Source: Helicobacter pametensis ATCC 51478
Lineage (GTDB): Bacteria; Campylobacterota; Campylobacteria; Campylobacterales; Helicobacteraceae
Assembly: GCF_000518225.1 (NCBI RefSeq)
Contig: NZ_JADE01000009.1
Location: 52,871-116,870, forward strand
Direction: 5' to 3'
DNA length: 64,000 nt
In this document: in pieces, positions 1 to 8,528 of the stretch
Layout of the letters: every line of letters begins with the position of its first letter
How positions within the stretch are numbered: the first letter of the stretch is position 1
Position numbers and translations under genes: made by a program
Notes under the pieces: model-generated
Seen by the model: the letters and a program-made list of their open reading frames with translations, nothing else
Databases searched by the model: none
Told to the model about the DNA's origin: nothing

Positions 1-695
1 AGTTTTATACGCTCAACACTCATTTGTAGAATGCTCAAAGGGGTATTGATCTCATGAGTTGTGTCCTTGATAAAACAATCAAGCTCTTCGATCTTTTGAT
101 TCATAGGGCGCAAGGAGAGACGGACCAAAAACACTCCAACGATTGCCATCATCAATGACATACACCCAAACAATCCCCACACTTTCAAGCGCAAATCCCA
201 CAATAAGTCTCGGATATCTCCCCCATCAATCACGATTCTAAATGCTTCATCTGGGCGCTTATGTCGATGCTTGGAGTTTGCCTCCTCAGGATGAGTGAGA
301 AAATCTGGACGGCCATAAGAGTTGAGCACAATATGATCATCAACAATAAAAATACCCCTCTCTTGAGGAATCTTGCGAGGATCAATCTTCATACTGCTAT
401 AGATGAGCTTGCCTTCTTTATCAAAAGCCATGATTCGATGCTCAGAATCCAAAGAAATTGCTTGCAAAACAGCGCGTTGTCCCTCCAAAGTATTGATATA
501 GCGGGCATATTTTCCCCTTTTGGCAACAACTTGAATAATTTGCTTGGAGAGTTTATCTGCCTCACGAAATGATCGGATTTTGAGCGCATTGATCTCTCCA
601 AAATACCATGTGCCAAAAATAATTCCCAAAAAAATCGTTGTGCTGATGATATAGAGAGCAAGAATCTGAAAAGTGGTTTTTTTGCTTTCATTCAT
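1..695 (-). CDS. Sensor histidine kinase, C-terminal part beyond the window edge
   Basis: Membrane-bound sensor kinase of the two-component system whose regulator lies just upstream. The minus-strand frame is open from an ATG at 695 to base 1 (231 codons) without a stop. It shows a hydrophobic segment at about residues 10-28, an extracytoplasmic sensing region of some 130 residues, a second membrane segment at about 172-190, and the start of the dimerisation/phosphoacceptor domain with the H-box THEINTPLSIL, whose His would be phosphorylated. The ATPase domain lies outside the window. The start overlaps the end of the regulator gene by a few bases, so the two are co-translated. The arrangement resembles CrdRS of H. 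pylori and CprRS of C. jejuni; the ligand cannot be told from sequence. Confidence 0.88.
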   Translation of the reverse strand, partial: MNESKKTTFQILALYIISTTIFLGIIFGTWYFGEINALKIRSFREADKLSKQIIQVVAKRGKYARYINTLEGQRAVLQAISLDSEHRIMAFDKEGKLIYSSMKIDPRKIPQERGIFIVDDHIVLNSYGRPDFLTHPEEANSKHRHKRPDEAFRIVIDGGDIRDLLWDLRLKVWGLFGCMSLMMAIVGVFLVRLSLRPMNQKIEELDCFIKDTTHEINTPLSILQMSVERIK

Positions 696-1329
696 AGCAA
701 TATCCAAGCCCTCGTTTGGTTTTGATCCTATCTTTGCCGATGTGGATTCTGAGATTTTTGATATAGACACGCAAGGATGCAAAACTTGGCTCTTCATACC
801 CCCACAAACGATAAGAAATATCTTCAAGCGTGAGATATTTGCCCTTATTTTCAATCAAAATCGCCAAAAGTTCATTTTCTTTGTTTGTCACAGGCATTAG
901 CGAACCATTTTGATAGAGCAAGCGCTGATTGAGATCAAAATACATTCCCCCTTCAAAATGCTCCACTTTTTGAGTGTTTTGCTTAAGAATCTTTTGGATT
1001 CGCAAAAATAACTCTTCAAGCTCAAAGGGTTTTTTGAGATAGTCTTCACATCCACTCTCATAGCCTGTTTTCAGATCAGCAATTGTATTGAGTGAGGTTG
1101 TAAAAATCGCTGGTGTAAGGATCTTATGCTCTCGTAGATCTCTCAAAAGCGAAAACCCATCCCCTAGTGGCACCTTGACATCTAAAATCAATAATTCATA
1201 TCTTGCACTCATTGCTCGCTCTAAAGCATCATCAGCATTTTCTACACATTCCACTTCAAATCCTTTAGAGATCAAAAATTCTTCCATAAGCTCAGCCAAA
1301 AAAGCATCATCTTCCAAAAGTAAAATCAT
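688..1329 (-). CDS. OmpR-family response regulator
   Basis: Transcriptional regulator, 213 aa. It has an N-terminal receiver domain (acidic pocket ED near residues 6-7, phosphoacceptor Asp in LLILDVKVP near residue 50, conserved Lys in YLKKPF) and a C-terminal winged-helix DNA-binding domain of OmpR/PhoB type ending GLGYCYE. It is the first gene of a two-gene operon with the sensor kinase, which it overlaps. The receiver is typical of the family. The regulon is unknown; relatives in the group control copper or envelope stress, so that is only a guess here. Confidence 0.92.
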   Translation of the reverse strand: MILLLEDDAFLAELMEEFLISKGFEVECVENADDALERAMSARYELLILDVKVPLGDGFSLLRDLREHKILTPAIFTTSLNTIADLKTGYESGCEDYLKKPFELEELFLRIQKILKQNTQKVEHFEGGMYFDLNQRLLYQNGSLMPVTNKENELLAILIENKGKYLTLEDISYRLWGYEEPSFASLRVYIKNLRIHIGKDRIKTKRGLGYCYE

Positions 1330-1504
1330 CCATCCCTCCCAAAATCTATTCTAACCCCTCATAAATTTCATCATTGACCTCTAGCTCCTTGATCAATCCT
1401 CCATCTTTCTCAACAAACAAAAAATACACTCAAACTTAAAGCATCCAAGATGAACTTAAGAAAAAATTCTAAAAGAGAAAAATGAATTAAATATGAAATC
1501 AAAA

Positions 1505-1580
1505 TGGCGACCCCTAGAAGATTTGAACTTCTGCTCCTACCTAGAAAGGGTAGTATCCTTGGCCACTAGATGAAGGGGTC
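1505..1580 (-). tRNA. tRNA-Glu (anticodon UUC), divergent second copy
   Basis: Cloverleaf with 7-bp acceptor stem, 5-bp anticodon stem, T arm and encoded CCA. The loop CTTTCTA gives anticodon UUC. It differs from the canonical tRNA-Glu at 1813-1887 in the D loop (one extra base), variable loop and T stem, and has U instead of a purine at position 37. Last gene of the tRNA operon. Confidence 0.85.
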
Positions 1581-1615
1581 TCTAACAAAATAGCATAAAG
1601 GGGAAATCAAAGAAG

Positions 1616-1692
1616 TGGCGGAGCGGACGGGGCTCGAACCCGCGACCCCCTGCGTGACAGGCAGGTATTCTAACCAGCTGAACTACCGCTCC
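1616..1692 (-). tRNA. tRNA-Asp (anticodon GUC)
   Basis: Full cloverleaf of 77 nt with encoded CCA. The anticodon loop CTGTCAC gives GUC. Fourth gene of the five-tRNA operon read on the minus strand. Confidence 0.96.
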
Positions 1693-1708
1693 AAGACAAG
1701 AACCAAAG

Positions 1709-1784
1709 TGGTGGTCGCTACAAGACTCGAACTTGTGACATCTACCTTGTAAGGGTAGCGCTCTACCAACTGAGCTAAGCGACC
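1709..1784 (-). tRNA. tRNA-Val (anticodon UAC)
   Basis: Full cloverleaf of 76 nt with encoded CCA. The anticodon loop CTTACAA gives UAC. Third gene of the tRNA operon. Confidence 0.96.
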
Positions 1785-1812
1785 AACTTTGATAAAAAAT
1801 TGAAAGTCAAAG

Positions 1813-1887
1813 TGGTGACCCCTAGGGGACTCGAACCCCTGTAGCCACCGTGAAAGGGTGGTATCCTAACCACTAGATGAAGGGGCC
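1813..1887 (-). tRNA. tRNA-Glu (anticodon UUC)
   Basis: Canonical tRNA-Glu of 75 nt with encoded CCA. The anticodon loop CTTTCAC gives UUC with the usual purine at position 37. Second gene of the tRNA operon. Confidence 0.96.
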
Positions 1888-1907
1888 ACTGTATTTAACC
1901 ATCAAAC

Positions 1908-1983
1908 TGGTGACCCGTGTTGGATTCGAACCAACGGCCCACTCCTTAAAAGGGAGTTGCTCTACCAGCTGAGCTAACGGGTC
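1908..1983 (-). tRNA. tRNA-Lys (anticodon UUU)
   Basis: Full cloverleaf of 76 nt with encoded CCA. The anticodon loop CTTTTAA gives UUU. First gene of the operon, about 33 bases downstream of the -10 box. Confidence 0.96.
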
Positions 1984-2015
1984 ATACACAGTCAAATACC
2001 GAAACAGGAAGCGAG

Positions 2016-2044
2016 ATTATAATCACAAAAAAATCAAAAGTCAA
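2016..2044 (-). promoter_or_regulatory. Sigma-70 promoter of the tRNA operon
   Basis: On the minus strand TTGACT (2044-2039) is followed after exactly 17 bases by TATAAT (2021-2016), an almost consensus sigma-70 promoter pointing at tRNA-Lys. Such a good -35 box is uncommon in this phylum and suits a strong stable-RNA promoter. Confidence 0.8.
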
Positions 2045-2153
2045 GAACTTTGAACAATTTTTAATCCAATCGTTACAAATTAAGCCATAATTGCCCCTCT
2101 CTTAAGTGCAAGGTCAAGATACAATGCGACAACTCAAATCTCAAAGGCTTAGC

Positions 2154-3344
2154 ATGACTTTAGAAAGCTATCTAGTGGGCATTGGCACTATCTTGTTTAT
2201 CAGTATTTTTTCAAGCAAGCTCTCAAGCAAATTTGGTATCCCCCTACTGCTAATTTTCCTTATTTTGGGGATGCTTATGGGAAGTGAGGGGATTTTGGGA
2301 ATCGAATTTGATAACCCTCAGATTGCTCAAATGGTGGGAACAATCGCTCTTTTATTTATTTTGTATGATGGTGGATTATCGACAAATTATGAGGATGTTA
2401 AGCCTATATTGCGTGAGGGATCGATCCTTGCAACCCTAGGCGTTTTGCTGACAGCTTTTATGATGGGGATCTTTGCATACTTTCTTCTAGATTTTACATT
2501 TTTAGAATCTCTTCTTTTAGGAGCGATTATTTCCTCCACAGATGCTGCTGCCGTTTTCTCGATTTTGAGAGCAAAAAAACTTGCACTAAAAAATAATATT
2601 GATCATGTTTTGGAACTCGAATCTGGAAGCAATGACCCCATGGCAATCTTTCTCACTCTAACAATCCTCAATCTCATCACCACAGATGATTGGTCAGAAT
2701 TCTCATTATTTGGACTGATTGGACATTTTATTCTCCAATTCTCTCTTGGAGGAATTTTGGGAATAATTGCTGGCTTTTTGTTTCCAAAGATTTGTGCTCT
2801 AGCAAGAATCAAATATGCCAACCTATATGCACTTTTAAGCGTTTCTTGGCTTCTTTTGATCTATGGGATCACAACACACATTGGAGGAAATGGTTTTTTG
2901 TGTATCTATATTGCAGGAATCCTCATCAACAAAAGTCATTTTCCTTTCAAAAGAAATATTTTAGATTTTCATGACTCTCTAGCATGGGTGATGCAAATCA
3001 CAGTGTTTCTCACTTTGGGACTTCTTGTGTTTCCATCAGAATTGATTCAAACTGCGCTCCCTGCATTGATCCTAACTTGTCTTTTGATTTTTGTTGCTCG
3101 TCCAATTGGTGTTTTTCTTTCTCTGTATAAGAGTAAATTTGATTTTAGAGAAAAAAGCTTTATCTCTTGGGTGGGTCTTAGGGGAGCCGTCCCGATTGTT
3201 CTTGCCACCTATCCCTATCTTGAGGGTCTAGAAAACTCTCATCAAATCTTTAATATTGTGTTTTTTATGGTGTTTATTTCTGTCTTTATTCAAGGAAGTA
3301 CTCTGCCCTATTTTGCCAACAAATTGAAAATTATCAATGATTAG
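2154..3344 (+). CDS. Cation/proton antiporter, NhaP2/CPA1 family
   Basis: Inner-membrane Na+ or K+/H+ antiporter of 396 aa with about 12 hydrophobic segments. The family core is clear: the STDAAAVFS segment in the fifth or sixth helix and the ELESGSNDPMA motif with the ion-binding Asp (near residues 155-166). A C-terminal TrkA-C domain, found in many NhaP2 proteins, is absent. I chose the ATG at 2154 because AAAGG lies seven bases upstream; an upstream GTG (2106) or ATG (2124) would add a non-hydrophobic leader. It stands alone between the tRNA operon and the flagellar genes. The exact cation cannot be read from sequence. Confidence 0.88.
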   Translation: MTLESYLVGIGTILFISIFSSKLSSKFGIPLLLIFLILGMLMGSEGILGIEFDNPQIAQMVGTIALLFILYDGGLSTNYEDVKPILREGSILATLGVLLTAFMMGIFAYFLLDFTFLESLLLGAIISSTDAAAVFSILRAKKLALKNNIDHVLELESGSNDPMAIFLTLTILNLITTDDWSEFSLFGLIGHFILQFSLGGILGIIAGFLFPKICALARIKYANLYALLSVSWLLLIYGITTHIGGNGFLCIYIAGILINKSHFPFKRNILDFHDSLAWVMQITVFLTLGLLVFPSELIQTALPALILTCLLIFVARPIGVFLSLYKSKFDFREKSFISWVGLRGAVPIVLATYPYLEGLENSHQIFNIVFFMVFISVFIQGSTLPYFANKLKIIND

Positions 3345-3361
3345 TGGAATGCTTCTTGCTT
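3345..3361 (+). promoter_or_regulatory. Sigma-54 (RpoN) promoter of the flagellar rod genes
   Basis: TGGAATGCTTCTTGCTT has GG at 3346-3347 and GC at 3358-3359, exactly 10 bases apart, with the TTGCTT -12 element usual in Campylobacter and Helicobacter. It lies 33 bases before the first flagellar ATG. In this group RpoN drives the middle flagellar genes. Confidence 0.82.
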
Positions 3362-3393
3362 TATGCTCCTAAAATTCAACTTGGAGCAAAGGA

Positions 3394-4221
3394 ATGCAAA
3401 GCGGATATTACAGTGCCACGGGTGGAATGGTAACCCAATTCAATCGCCTTGATGTCATTGCCAACAATCTTGCCAATCTCAATACCAATGCATACAAAAG
3501 GGATGATGTAGCCATTGGTGATTTTGCAAGGATTCTCAAAGGCACACATGATGAACTCCCTATAGAAGATCACACAAGAGAGGCGGCAAATTTTTGGAAT
3601 CGAGCGATGGACAAAGTCCCTCTTATCACAGAGCAATACACAGATAGAAGCATTGGGACACTGATGCAGACAGGAAATGAGCTAGATTTTGCCCTCAAAA
3701 GCGAAAATGCTTTTTTTGCTATTCAAACTCCAGATGGAGTGCGATACACACGCGATGGGAGTTTCAATATCGATTCTGAAGGAAATCTTGTCACCAAAGA
3801 AGGGTTTAAGGTTCTAAGCAGAAATTGGATCGATCATGAGGGAGGTATCACTCTCAATGAATCCATGCAGCCCATCTTTAGTCCAAGTGGGAATATCACG
3901 ATGAGAACTCCAGAGGGTGAAATAATCGAAGCGGGGGCTGTAGGGATCGTCTCATTTAGCAATCCCAAATATCTCAGAAAAACAGGTAGCGGTCTCTATG
4001 AATATGTCGGGAAAGATCTAGGCAGAGATCGATCTCTCTATCAAAACAATGATGATGTCCTAGCTCAAGGATTTATCGAAAAAAGTAATGTCAATGCTGT
4101 GCTTGAGATGACCAGCCTTATCGAAACCAATCGACTTGTAGATATGTATCAAAAAGTGATGAAAACTCATATGGATGATCTCAATAGCGAAGCGATTCAA
4201 AAACTAGCCGTGAGGGCATAA
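3394..4221 (+). CDS. flgG2: Flagellar basal-body rod protein FlgG2 (FlgF/FlgG family)
   Basis: Proximal-rod type protein of 275 aa, exported by the flagellar type III machine and assembled in the periplasm. The N-terminal rod signature (IANNLANLNTNAYKRDD, from about residue 22) and the C-terminal conserved helix (ALEMTSLIETNRLVDMYQKVM-like, near residues 235-260) mark the family, with the FlgG/FlgE central beta region between them. It precedes flgG by 10 bases in the same operon, the order known from C. jejuni flgG2-flgG; other annotations call it flgF or flgG1. A sigma-54 promoter lies directly upstream, and AAAGGA precedes the start. Confidence 0.92.
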   Translation: MQSGYYSATGGMVTQFNRLDVIANNLANLNTNAYKRDDVAIGDFARILKGTHDELPIEDHTREAANFWNRAMDKVPLITEQYTDRSIGTLMQTGNELDFALKSENAFFAIQTPDGVRYTRDGSFNIDSEGNLVTKEGFKVLSRNWIDHEGGITLNESMQPIFSPSGNITMRTPEGEIIEAGAVGIVSFSNPKYLRKTGSGLYEYVGKDLGRDRSLYQNNDDVLAQGFIEKSNVNAVLEMTSLIETNRLVDMYQKVMKTHMDDLNSEAIQKLAVRA

Positions 4222-4231
4222 GGAGCAAAGA

Positions 4232-5020
4232 ATGATTCGAGCACTAAACACAGCCACTACAGGAATGTTAGGGCAACAAATGCAGATTGACACCACATCA
4301 AACAATATCGCCAATGTCAATACCGTGGGATACAAAAAACAAAGAGCGGAGTTTAGCGATCTACTCTATCAAACCATGCAATATGCAGGAACAAACACAA
4401 GTGATAACACCATTTCTCCCACAGGGATAGAGGTAGGACTTGGGGTGCGACCCATCGCGGTGTCCAAAATGTTCTCTCAAGGAAGTCTCAAAGAAACAGG
4501 AAATAATCTAGATATCGCCATTGCTGGCAAAGGATTCTTTCAAATCCAGCTCCCTGATGGCAATGTAGGCTACACACGCAGCGGAAACTTCAAAGTCGAT
4601 GGCACAGGAGCAGTAGTTGATAGCAATGGATATCGCCTAATCCCAGAGATCACAGTGCCAGAGGGGACGACTCAGCTTAGCATCGGAGGAGATGGGACAG
4701 TGAGTGCTGTGCAAGGGAATCAAACTGATGTAGAGATCTTAGGACAGATTGAGATTGTCAATTTTGTCAATCCCGCAGGACTTCACTCCCTAGGAGATAA
4801 TCTCTATCTCAACACCAATGCCTCAGGTGATCCTATCGCTGGAGTGGCAGGACAAGGTGGGCTTGGACAGCTCAAGCAAGGCTTTATCGAGCTTAGCAAT
4901 GTCAAACTCGTAGAAGAAATGACTGATCTAATCACAGGACAAAGAGCCTATGAAGCCAACTCCAAAAGCATCCAAACAGCCGATGCAATGCTCCAAACAG
5001 TCAATCAGCTCAAACGCTAA
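4232..5020 (+). CDS. flgG: Flagellar distal rod protein FlgG
   Basis: Distal rod subunit of 262 aa linking the proximal rod to the hook. It starts MIRALNTATTGM, followed by the rod signature SNNIANVNTVGYKKQR, and ends with the family helix containing EMTDLITGQRAYEANSK. Length matches the usual 260-263 aa. RBS AAGGAG stands ten bases before the ATG. Second gene of the two-gene sigma-54 operon. Confidence 0.96.
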   Translation: MIRALNTATTGMLGQQMQIDTTSNNIANVNTVGYKKQRAEFSDLLYQTMQYAGTNTSDNTISPTGIEVGLGVRPIAVSKMFSQGSLKETGNNLDIAIAGKGFFQIQLPDGNVGYTRSGNFKVDGTGAVVDSNGYRLIPEITVPEGTTQLSIGGDGTVSAVQGNQTDVEILGQIEIVNFVNPAGLHSLGDNLYLNTNASGDPIAGVAGQGGLGQLKQGFIELSNVKLVEEMTDLITGQRAYEANSKSIQTADAMLQTVNQLKR

Positions 5021-5037
5021 ATAACCAAGGGGCAAGA

Positions 5038-6024
5038 TCACCCCCCTTGATGCATCCTTAAAATCCCCTCCACATCAAAGCCAATCTCAATCTTTTCAAA
5101 TACCCGATAATGAGACACCTCATCAATGGAGATAATCTTTTTGAGGATCTCTCTCCCTAGGCGGATCTCCAAAATCACTCCTCTACCATCCTTTGGCTCA
5201 AGACGGATTCCAATGATTTGAGCCTGAAAGCTCAAACCATCATTGGGATGTAGCCAAATATGCTCTTGAGCGATGATGATCCCCTCACGCCGATCAAGAT
5301 GGGCAGAGTTTGGCAACACAAGCACCTCTCCCTCTCCAAAATCATAAAACTTATCCCCATTTTGTGCCTCACTCCAATTATGAGACAATAAATTTGTATG
5401 ATTTTGGGCAATCAAAGAACCAAAATGAAGCTTAAGACGCCTCTGAGAATTTGCATCTAGCCATTTTTTGTCATGACTAATTGTCACAATCAATGCCCCA
5501 AGCTCCCTATTGGCCCACCAAATTGCATTGGAAAATGCTTGCAATCCTTCAGAATCAAGACTATTAGTCGGCTCATCAAGAAGCAATACTCTAGGACGCA
5601 AAAGCAATCGCTGCGCAAGCCCCACTCGCTGCTTCTCTCCACTGCTTAGCTCCCAAAATGCCCTCTTGAGAAATATACTTGGCTCAAGCCCGACAAGATA
5701 CAAAGCCTCATTGATTTGAGATTCCGATACTTTTCTTTTGCGAATCTTGAACATATACTCTAGATTTGCCCTCACACTCCTTGAAAGCAAGCAAACCTCA
5801 GGAAGTAAAATCGCAATCTCCTCAACCCCCTCTCCACCATAGATAATCTCTCCAGTATTGGGGGATTCCAAAAAAGCAAGCAATCTTAAAAGTGTGCTTT
5901 TCCCACTTCCATTTTTTCCACTGATTCCCACCATTTCTCCAGCATTCAGCACAAGAGAAGAAAAATCTAAAACAACCTTATCTTGGTATGAGTGGGTGAT
6001 ATTTTTGAGCTTATAGAGCATCAT
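5038..6024 (-). CDS. tupC: Tungstate ABC transporter ATP-binding protein TupC
   Basis: Cytoplasmic ATPase, 328 aa, energising tungstate import. Walker A GKNGSGKST (about residues 36-44), signature LSSGEKQRVG and Walker B VLLLDEPT are intact. The last ~110 residues form a TOBE/Mop-like regulatory domain such as oxyanion importers carry. The start overlaps the tupB stop (ATGA). The order tupA divergent from tupBC is that of C. jejuni Cj1540/Cj1539c/Cj1538c. A molybdate role is less likely, given the TupA-type binding protein. Confidence 0.88.
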   Translation of the reverse strand: MMLYKLKNITHSYQDKVVLDFSSLVLNAGEMVGISGKNGSGKSTLLRLLAFLESPNTGEIIYGGEGVEEIAILLPEVCLLSRSVRANLEYMFKIRKRKVSESQINEALYLVGLEPSIFLKRAFWELSSGEKQRVGLAQRLLLRPRVLLLDEPTNSLDSEGLQAFSNAIWWANRELGALIVTISHDKKWLDANSQRRLKLHFGSLIAQNHTNLLSHNWSEAQNGDKFYDFGEGEVLVLPNSAHLDRREGIIIAQEHIWLHPNDGLSFQAQIIGIRLEPKDGRGVILEIRLGREILKKIISIDEVSHYRVFEKIEIGFDVEGILRMHQGG

Positions 6025-6716
6025 TTATCCCTCTGTGTTTGAAGAAAAGAAAGTGCTAGATTGATCAAAAGAGCGATTCCTACAAGCACAATCCCAAGCG
6101 CGATCGCCAATGCAAATTCTCCTTTATTGGTCTCAAGTGAGATAGCTGTGGTAATCGTGCGCGTATGCCATTTGATATTCCCCCCAATCATCATCGCAAT
6201 CCCAATCTCACTCACAATCCTTGCATAAGCCGTGATCACCACACTCAAAAGCGCATGACGCAATTCCCAAAGAGTGGTTGTAATCATTTGTTTTTGAGAT
6301 AGAGCAAAAGAGCGCAAGGTCAGCACAAGGCGCTTATCCATATGCTCAACTACAGAAGATGATAGTGCGACAATGATTGGCAAAGCCAGTAAGGTCTGCC
6401 CGATGATTACGCCTGTGTTGCTAAAAAGCAATCCATAATCCCCCAATGGTCCCTTTGAACTAATAAAAGCATAAACAATCAATCCCACCACAACAGTTGG
6501 AAATGCCAGCAAGGTATTGCACACAAGACTAATCACCCTCTTCCCCCAAAAATCAAAATAACCAAGAAGAAAACCTAATGGAAGAGCGATACAAGTTGCA
6601 ATCATAATAGAAACAGAGGAGGTCAAAATCGTATTGTAAATCGCATTATAAGTCTCTGCATCTCCACTCCTCAGCAAAGCAAGCGCTTCCCAAAATCCTC
6701 CCAAAATAAAATCCAA
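6021..6716 (-). CDS. tupB: Tungstate ABC transporter permease TupB
   Basis: Inner-membrane channel protein, 231 aa, with about five or six hydrophobic helices and the binding-protein-dependent permease EAA-like loop (RSFALSQKQMITTTLWELRH region). The N terminus FWEALALLRSGDAETYNAI is typical of TupB/WtpB-type permeases. First gene of the tupBC operon, divergent from tupA with only 62 bases between the starts, so the two promoters share this spacer. Confidence 0.88.
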   Translation of the reverse strand: MDFILGGFWEALALLRSGDAETYNAIYNTILTSSVSIMIATCIALPLGFLLGYFDFWGKRVISLVCNTLLAFPTVVVGLIVYAFISSKGPLGDYGLLFSNTGVIIGQTLLALPIIVALSSSVVEHMDKRLVLTLRSFALSQKQMITTTLWELRHALLSVVITAYARIVSEIGIAMMIGGNIKWHTRTITTAISLETNKGEFALAIALGIVLVGIALLINLALSFLQTQRDK

Positions 6717-6778
6717 GTCATCTCCCCATACTCTAAAGTAAAATAATCATTTCATTTTATCAATCAAGGAGAAAAATA

Positions 6779-7603
6779 ATGTTGAAAAAAACCCTACTAG
6801 CTCTTGGAATCTTTTCCTCTATCCTTATGGCTCAACCCCTCAAAATGGCTACCACAACAAGCACAGACAATACGGGATTGCTTGATGATCTTGCACCAAA
6901 ATTTCAGCAAGACACAGGCATCCAGCTTCAATGGGTCAGTGTAGGCACAGGCAATGCACTAAAGCTTGGAGAGAATTGCGATGTTAGCGTTTTGCTTGTG
7001 CATTCTCCAAAGGTTGAGGAAAACTATGTCAAACAAGGCTTTGGTGTCGATAGAAAGGCTGTGATGTATAACGACTTTGTCATCATCGGAGATCCCTCAT
7101 ATCTTAAAACTTTCCAAGATAAAACACTCAAAGAAGTCTTTCAAACAATCCAAAAAAACAAGATTCCATTCATCTCTAGGGGGGACAAAAGTGGGACACA
7201 CAACAAAGAGCTAAGCATTTGGAAATCACTTGGGGGCAAAACTCCTAGCAAGCAAGACACATGGTATAAAGAAAGCGGACAGGGCATGCTTGCCACAATC
7301 CAGATCGCAAGTGAGCAAAAAGCCATCACACTGACAGATCGCGGAACATTTATCAAATATACTGCAAACCTCAAAGGCAAACAAGGACTTGTTTTGCTCT
7401 CACAAGGGGATGATGCACTTAAGAATTTCTACTCAGTGATCGCTGTCAATCCCAAACGATGCAAAAATGTAGATTATCAAGGTGCAACACGCTTTATCGA
7501 ATGGATCACAGGGACACAGGGGCAGCAAGCGATCAAAGATTTCAAACTCGATGGCCAAGAGCTTTTCACCCCAAATGCACAGAATCAAAACCATGCAAAA
7601 TAA
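6779..7603 (+). CDS. tupA: Periplasmic tungstate-binding protein TupA
   Basis: Solute-binding protein of 274 aa. A signal peptide ends near residue 18 (ILMAQ). The mature protein begins with the TupA hallmark MATTTSTDNTGLLDDLAP, whose Thr-Thr-Ser residues bind the oxyanion, and carries the later GDKSGTHNKE ligand motif. RBS AAGGAG sits seven bases before the ATG. Tungstate is probably imported for the tungsten- or molybdenum-dependent formate dehydrogenase encoded at the right end of the window, as proposed for C. jejuni. Confidence 0.93.
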   Translation: MLKKTLLALGIFSSILMAQPLKMATTTSTDNTGLLDDLAPKFQQDTGIQLQWVSVGTGNALKLGENCDVSVLLVHSPKVEENYVKQGFGVDRKAVMYNDFVIIGDPSYLKTFQDKTLKEVFQTIQKNKIPFISRGDKSGTHNKELSIWKSLGGKTPSKQDTWYKESGQGMLATIQIASEQKAITLTDRGTFIKYTANLKGKQGLVLLSQGDDALKNFYSVIAVNPKRCKNVDYQGATRFIEWITGTQGQQAIKDFKLDGQELFTPNAQNQNHAK

Positions 7604-8528
7604 AAAGATTCTAATCCTCACAACTGGGGGGACAATCGCTGGAAGTGGCGAGGATCATTTACAGGGTGCAAACTACAAAGCAGGATCTATCAGCGGAGAG
7701 ACTCTCCTCTCCTCCCTCCCACCCATACCTGCATCTCTTGAAGTTTATGAAGTCGCACAAATTGATAGCATCGAGATGGATGCAAAAATTTGGCACAAAC
7801 TTCTCACACTTCTACATCAAAACATCACACTCTATGATGGATTTGTCATCACGCATGGCACAGATACGATGGAAGAAAGTGCCTTTGTGCTAGAGCTTCT
7901 TTATCAAGAGAGCAAGCCTGTTATCTTAGTCGGTGCGATGCGTCCTAGTGATGCGATCGGAAGTGATGGAATCAAAAATCTTTGCAATGCAATCTCTCTA
8001 GCATCAAATTCAAAAGCCAAAGGGGTGATGGTGCTCATGAATGACAAGATCTATGATCCAAAAACTATCTACAAAGCCCATACTTACAATCTTGATGCAT
8101 TCGCATCGCGCAATGGAGGAGATATGGGGTATGTCCTTGATGGATCTGTGAGGTTTTTTTATCCTCCATACAAACACACTCTTCCCTTTGTAACCGATGA
8201 TCTAATCTCCCTACCAAAAGTAGAGATTCTCTATATTTATGCGGGGATTTCAGATCTACCCAAATTCTCTCACGAAGTCCGTGGACTCATTGTCGCAGGA
8301 TGTGGTGCGGGCAATATCCCTACAAAAATCAGAATCCAGCTCAGAGAATTGCAAGCTCAAGGGATTCAAATCGTCGCTTGCTCGCGTGGAAATCAAGGAT
8401 TTGTTTGTGAAAGTGAGTTTATCCCAGCCTATGCACTAAGCCTGCCCAAAGCCAGAATCTTGCTTGCCTTATGCCTACAACACAAACAGGCACAAGAAGA
8501 CATCAAAGCAGTTTTTGCACATTTTTAA
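7593..8528 (+). CDS. ansA: L-asparaginase (type II-like sequence)
   Basis: Hydrolyses L-asparagine to aspartate and ammonia. Of 311 aa, with the catalytic TTGGTIAGS motif near residue 10 (nucleophile Thr), the flexible-loop Tyr in YKAGSIS, and THGTDTMEESA (second Thr-Asp) near residue 85, and a Lys in IYKAHTYN. The start at 7593 lies inside the end of tupA (11-base overlap); an upstream extension of the frame merely shadows tupA. No signal peptide is visible, so the product seems cytoplasmic unless exported by another route. The tail overlaps the convergent dedA gene by four bases. Confidence 0.92.
   Translation: MQNKKILILTTGGTIAGSGEDHLQGANYKAGSISGETLLSSLPPIPASLEVYEVAQIDSIEMDAKIWHKLLTLLHQNITLYDGFVITHGTDTMEESAFVLELLYQESKPVILVGAMRPSDAIGSDGIKNLCNAISLASNSKAKGVMVLMNDKIYDPKTIYKAHTYNLDAFASRNGGDMGYVLDGSVRFFYPPYKHTLPFVTDDLISLPKVEILYIYAGISDLPKFSHEVRGLIVAGCGAGNIPTKIRIQLRELQAQGIQIVACSRGNQGFVCESEFIPAYALSLPKARILLALCLQHKQAQEDIKAVFAHF

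Noticed and set aside
1505..1580. tRNA-Arg (UCU) reading of the divergent tRNA
   Set aside because: The loop of seven between the 5-bp stem places UUC, not UCU, at positions 34-36.
2106..2153. Longer N terminus for the antiporter from a GTG at 2106
   Set aside because: The extra residues are polar and no ribosome site precedes the GTG; AAAGG before the ATG at 2154 and the membrane-helix start fit better.
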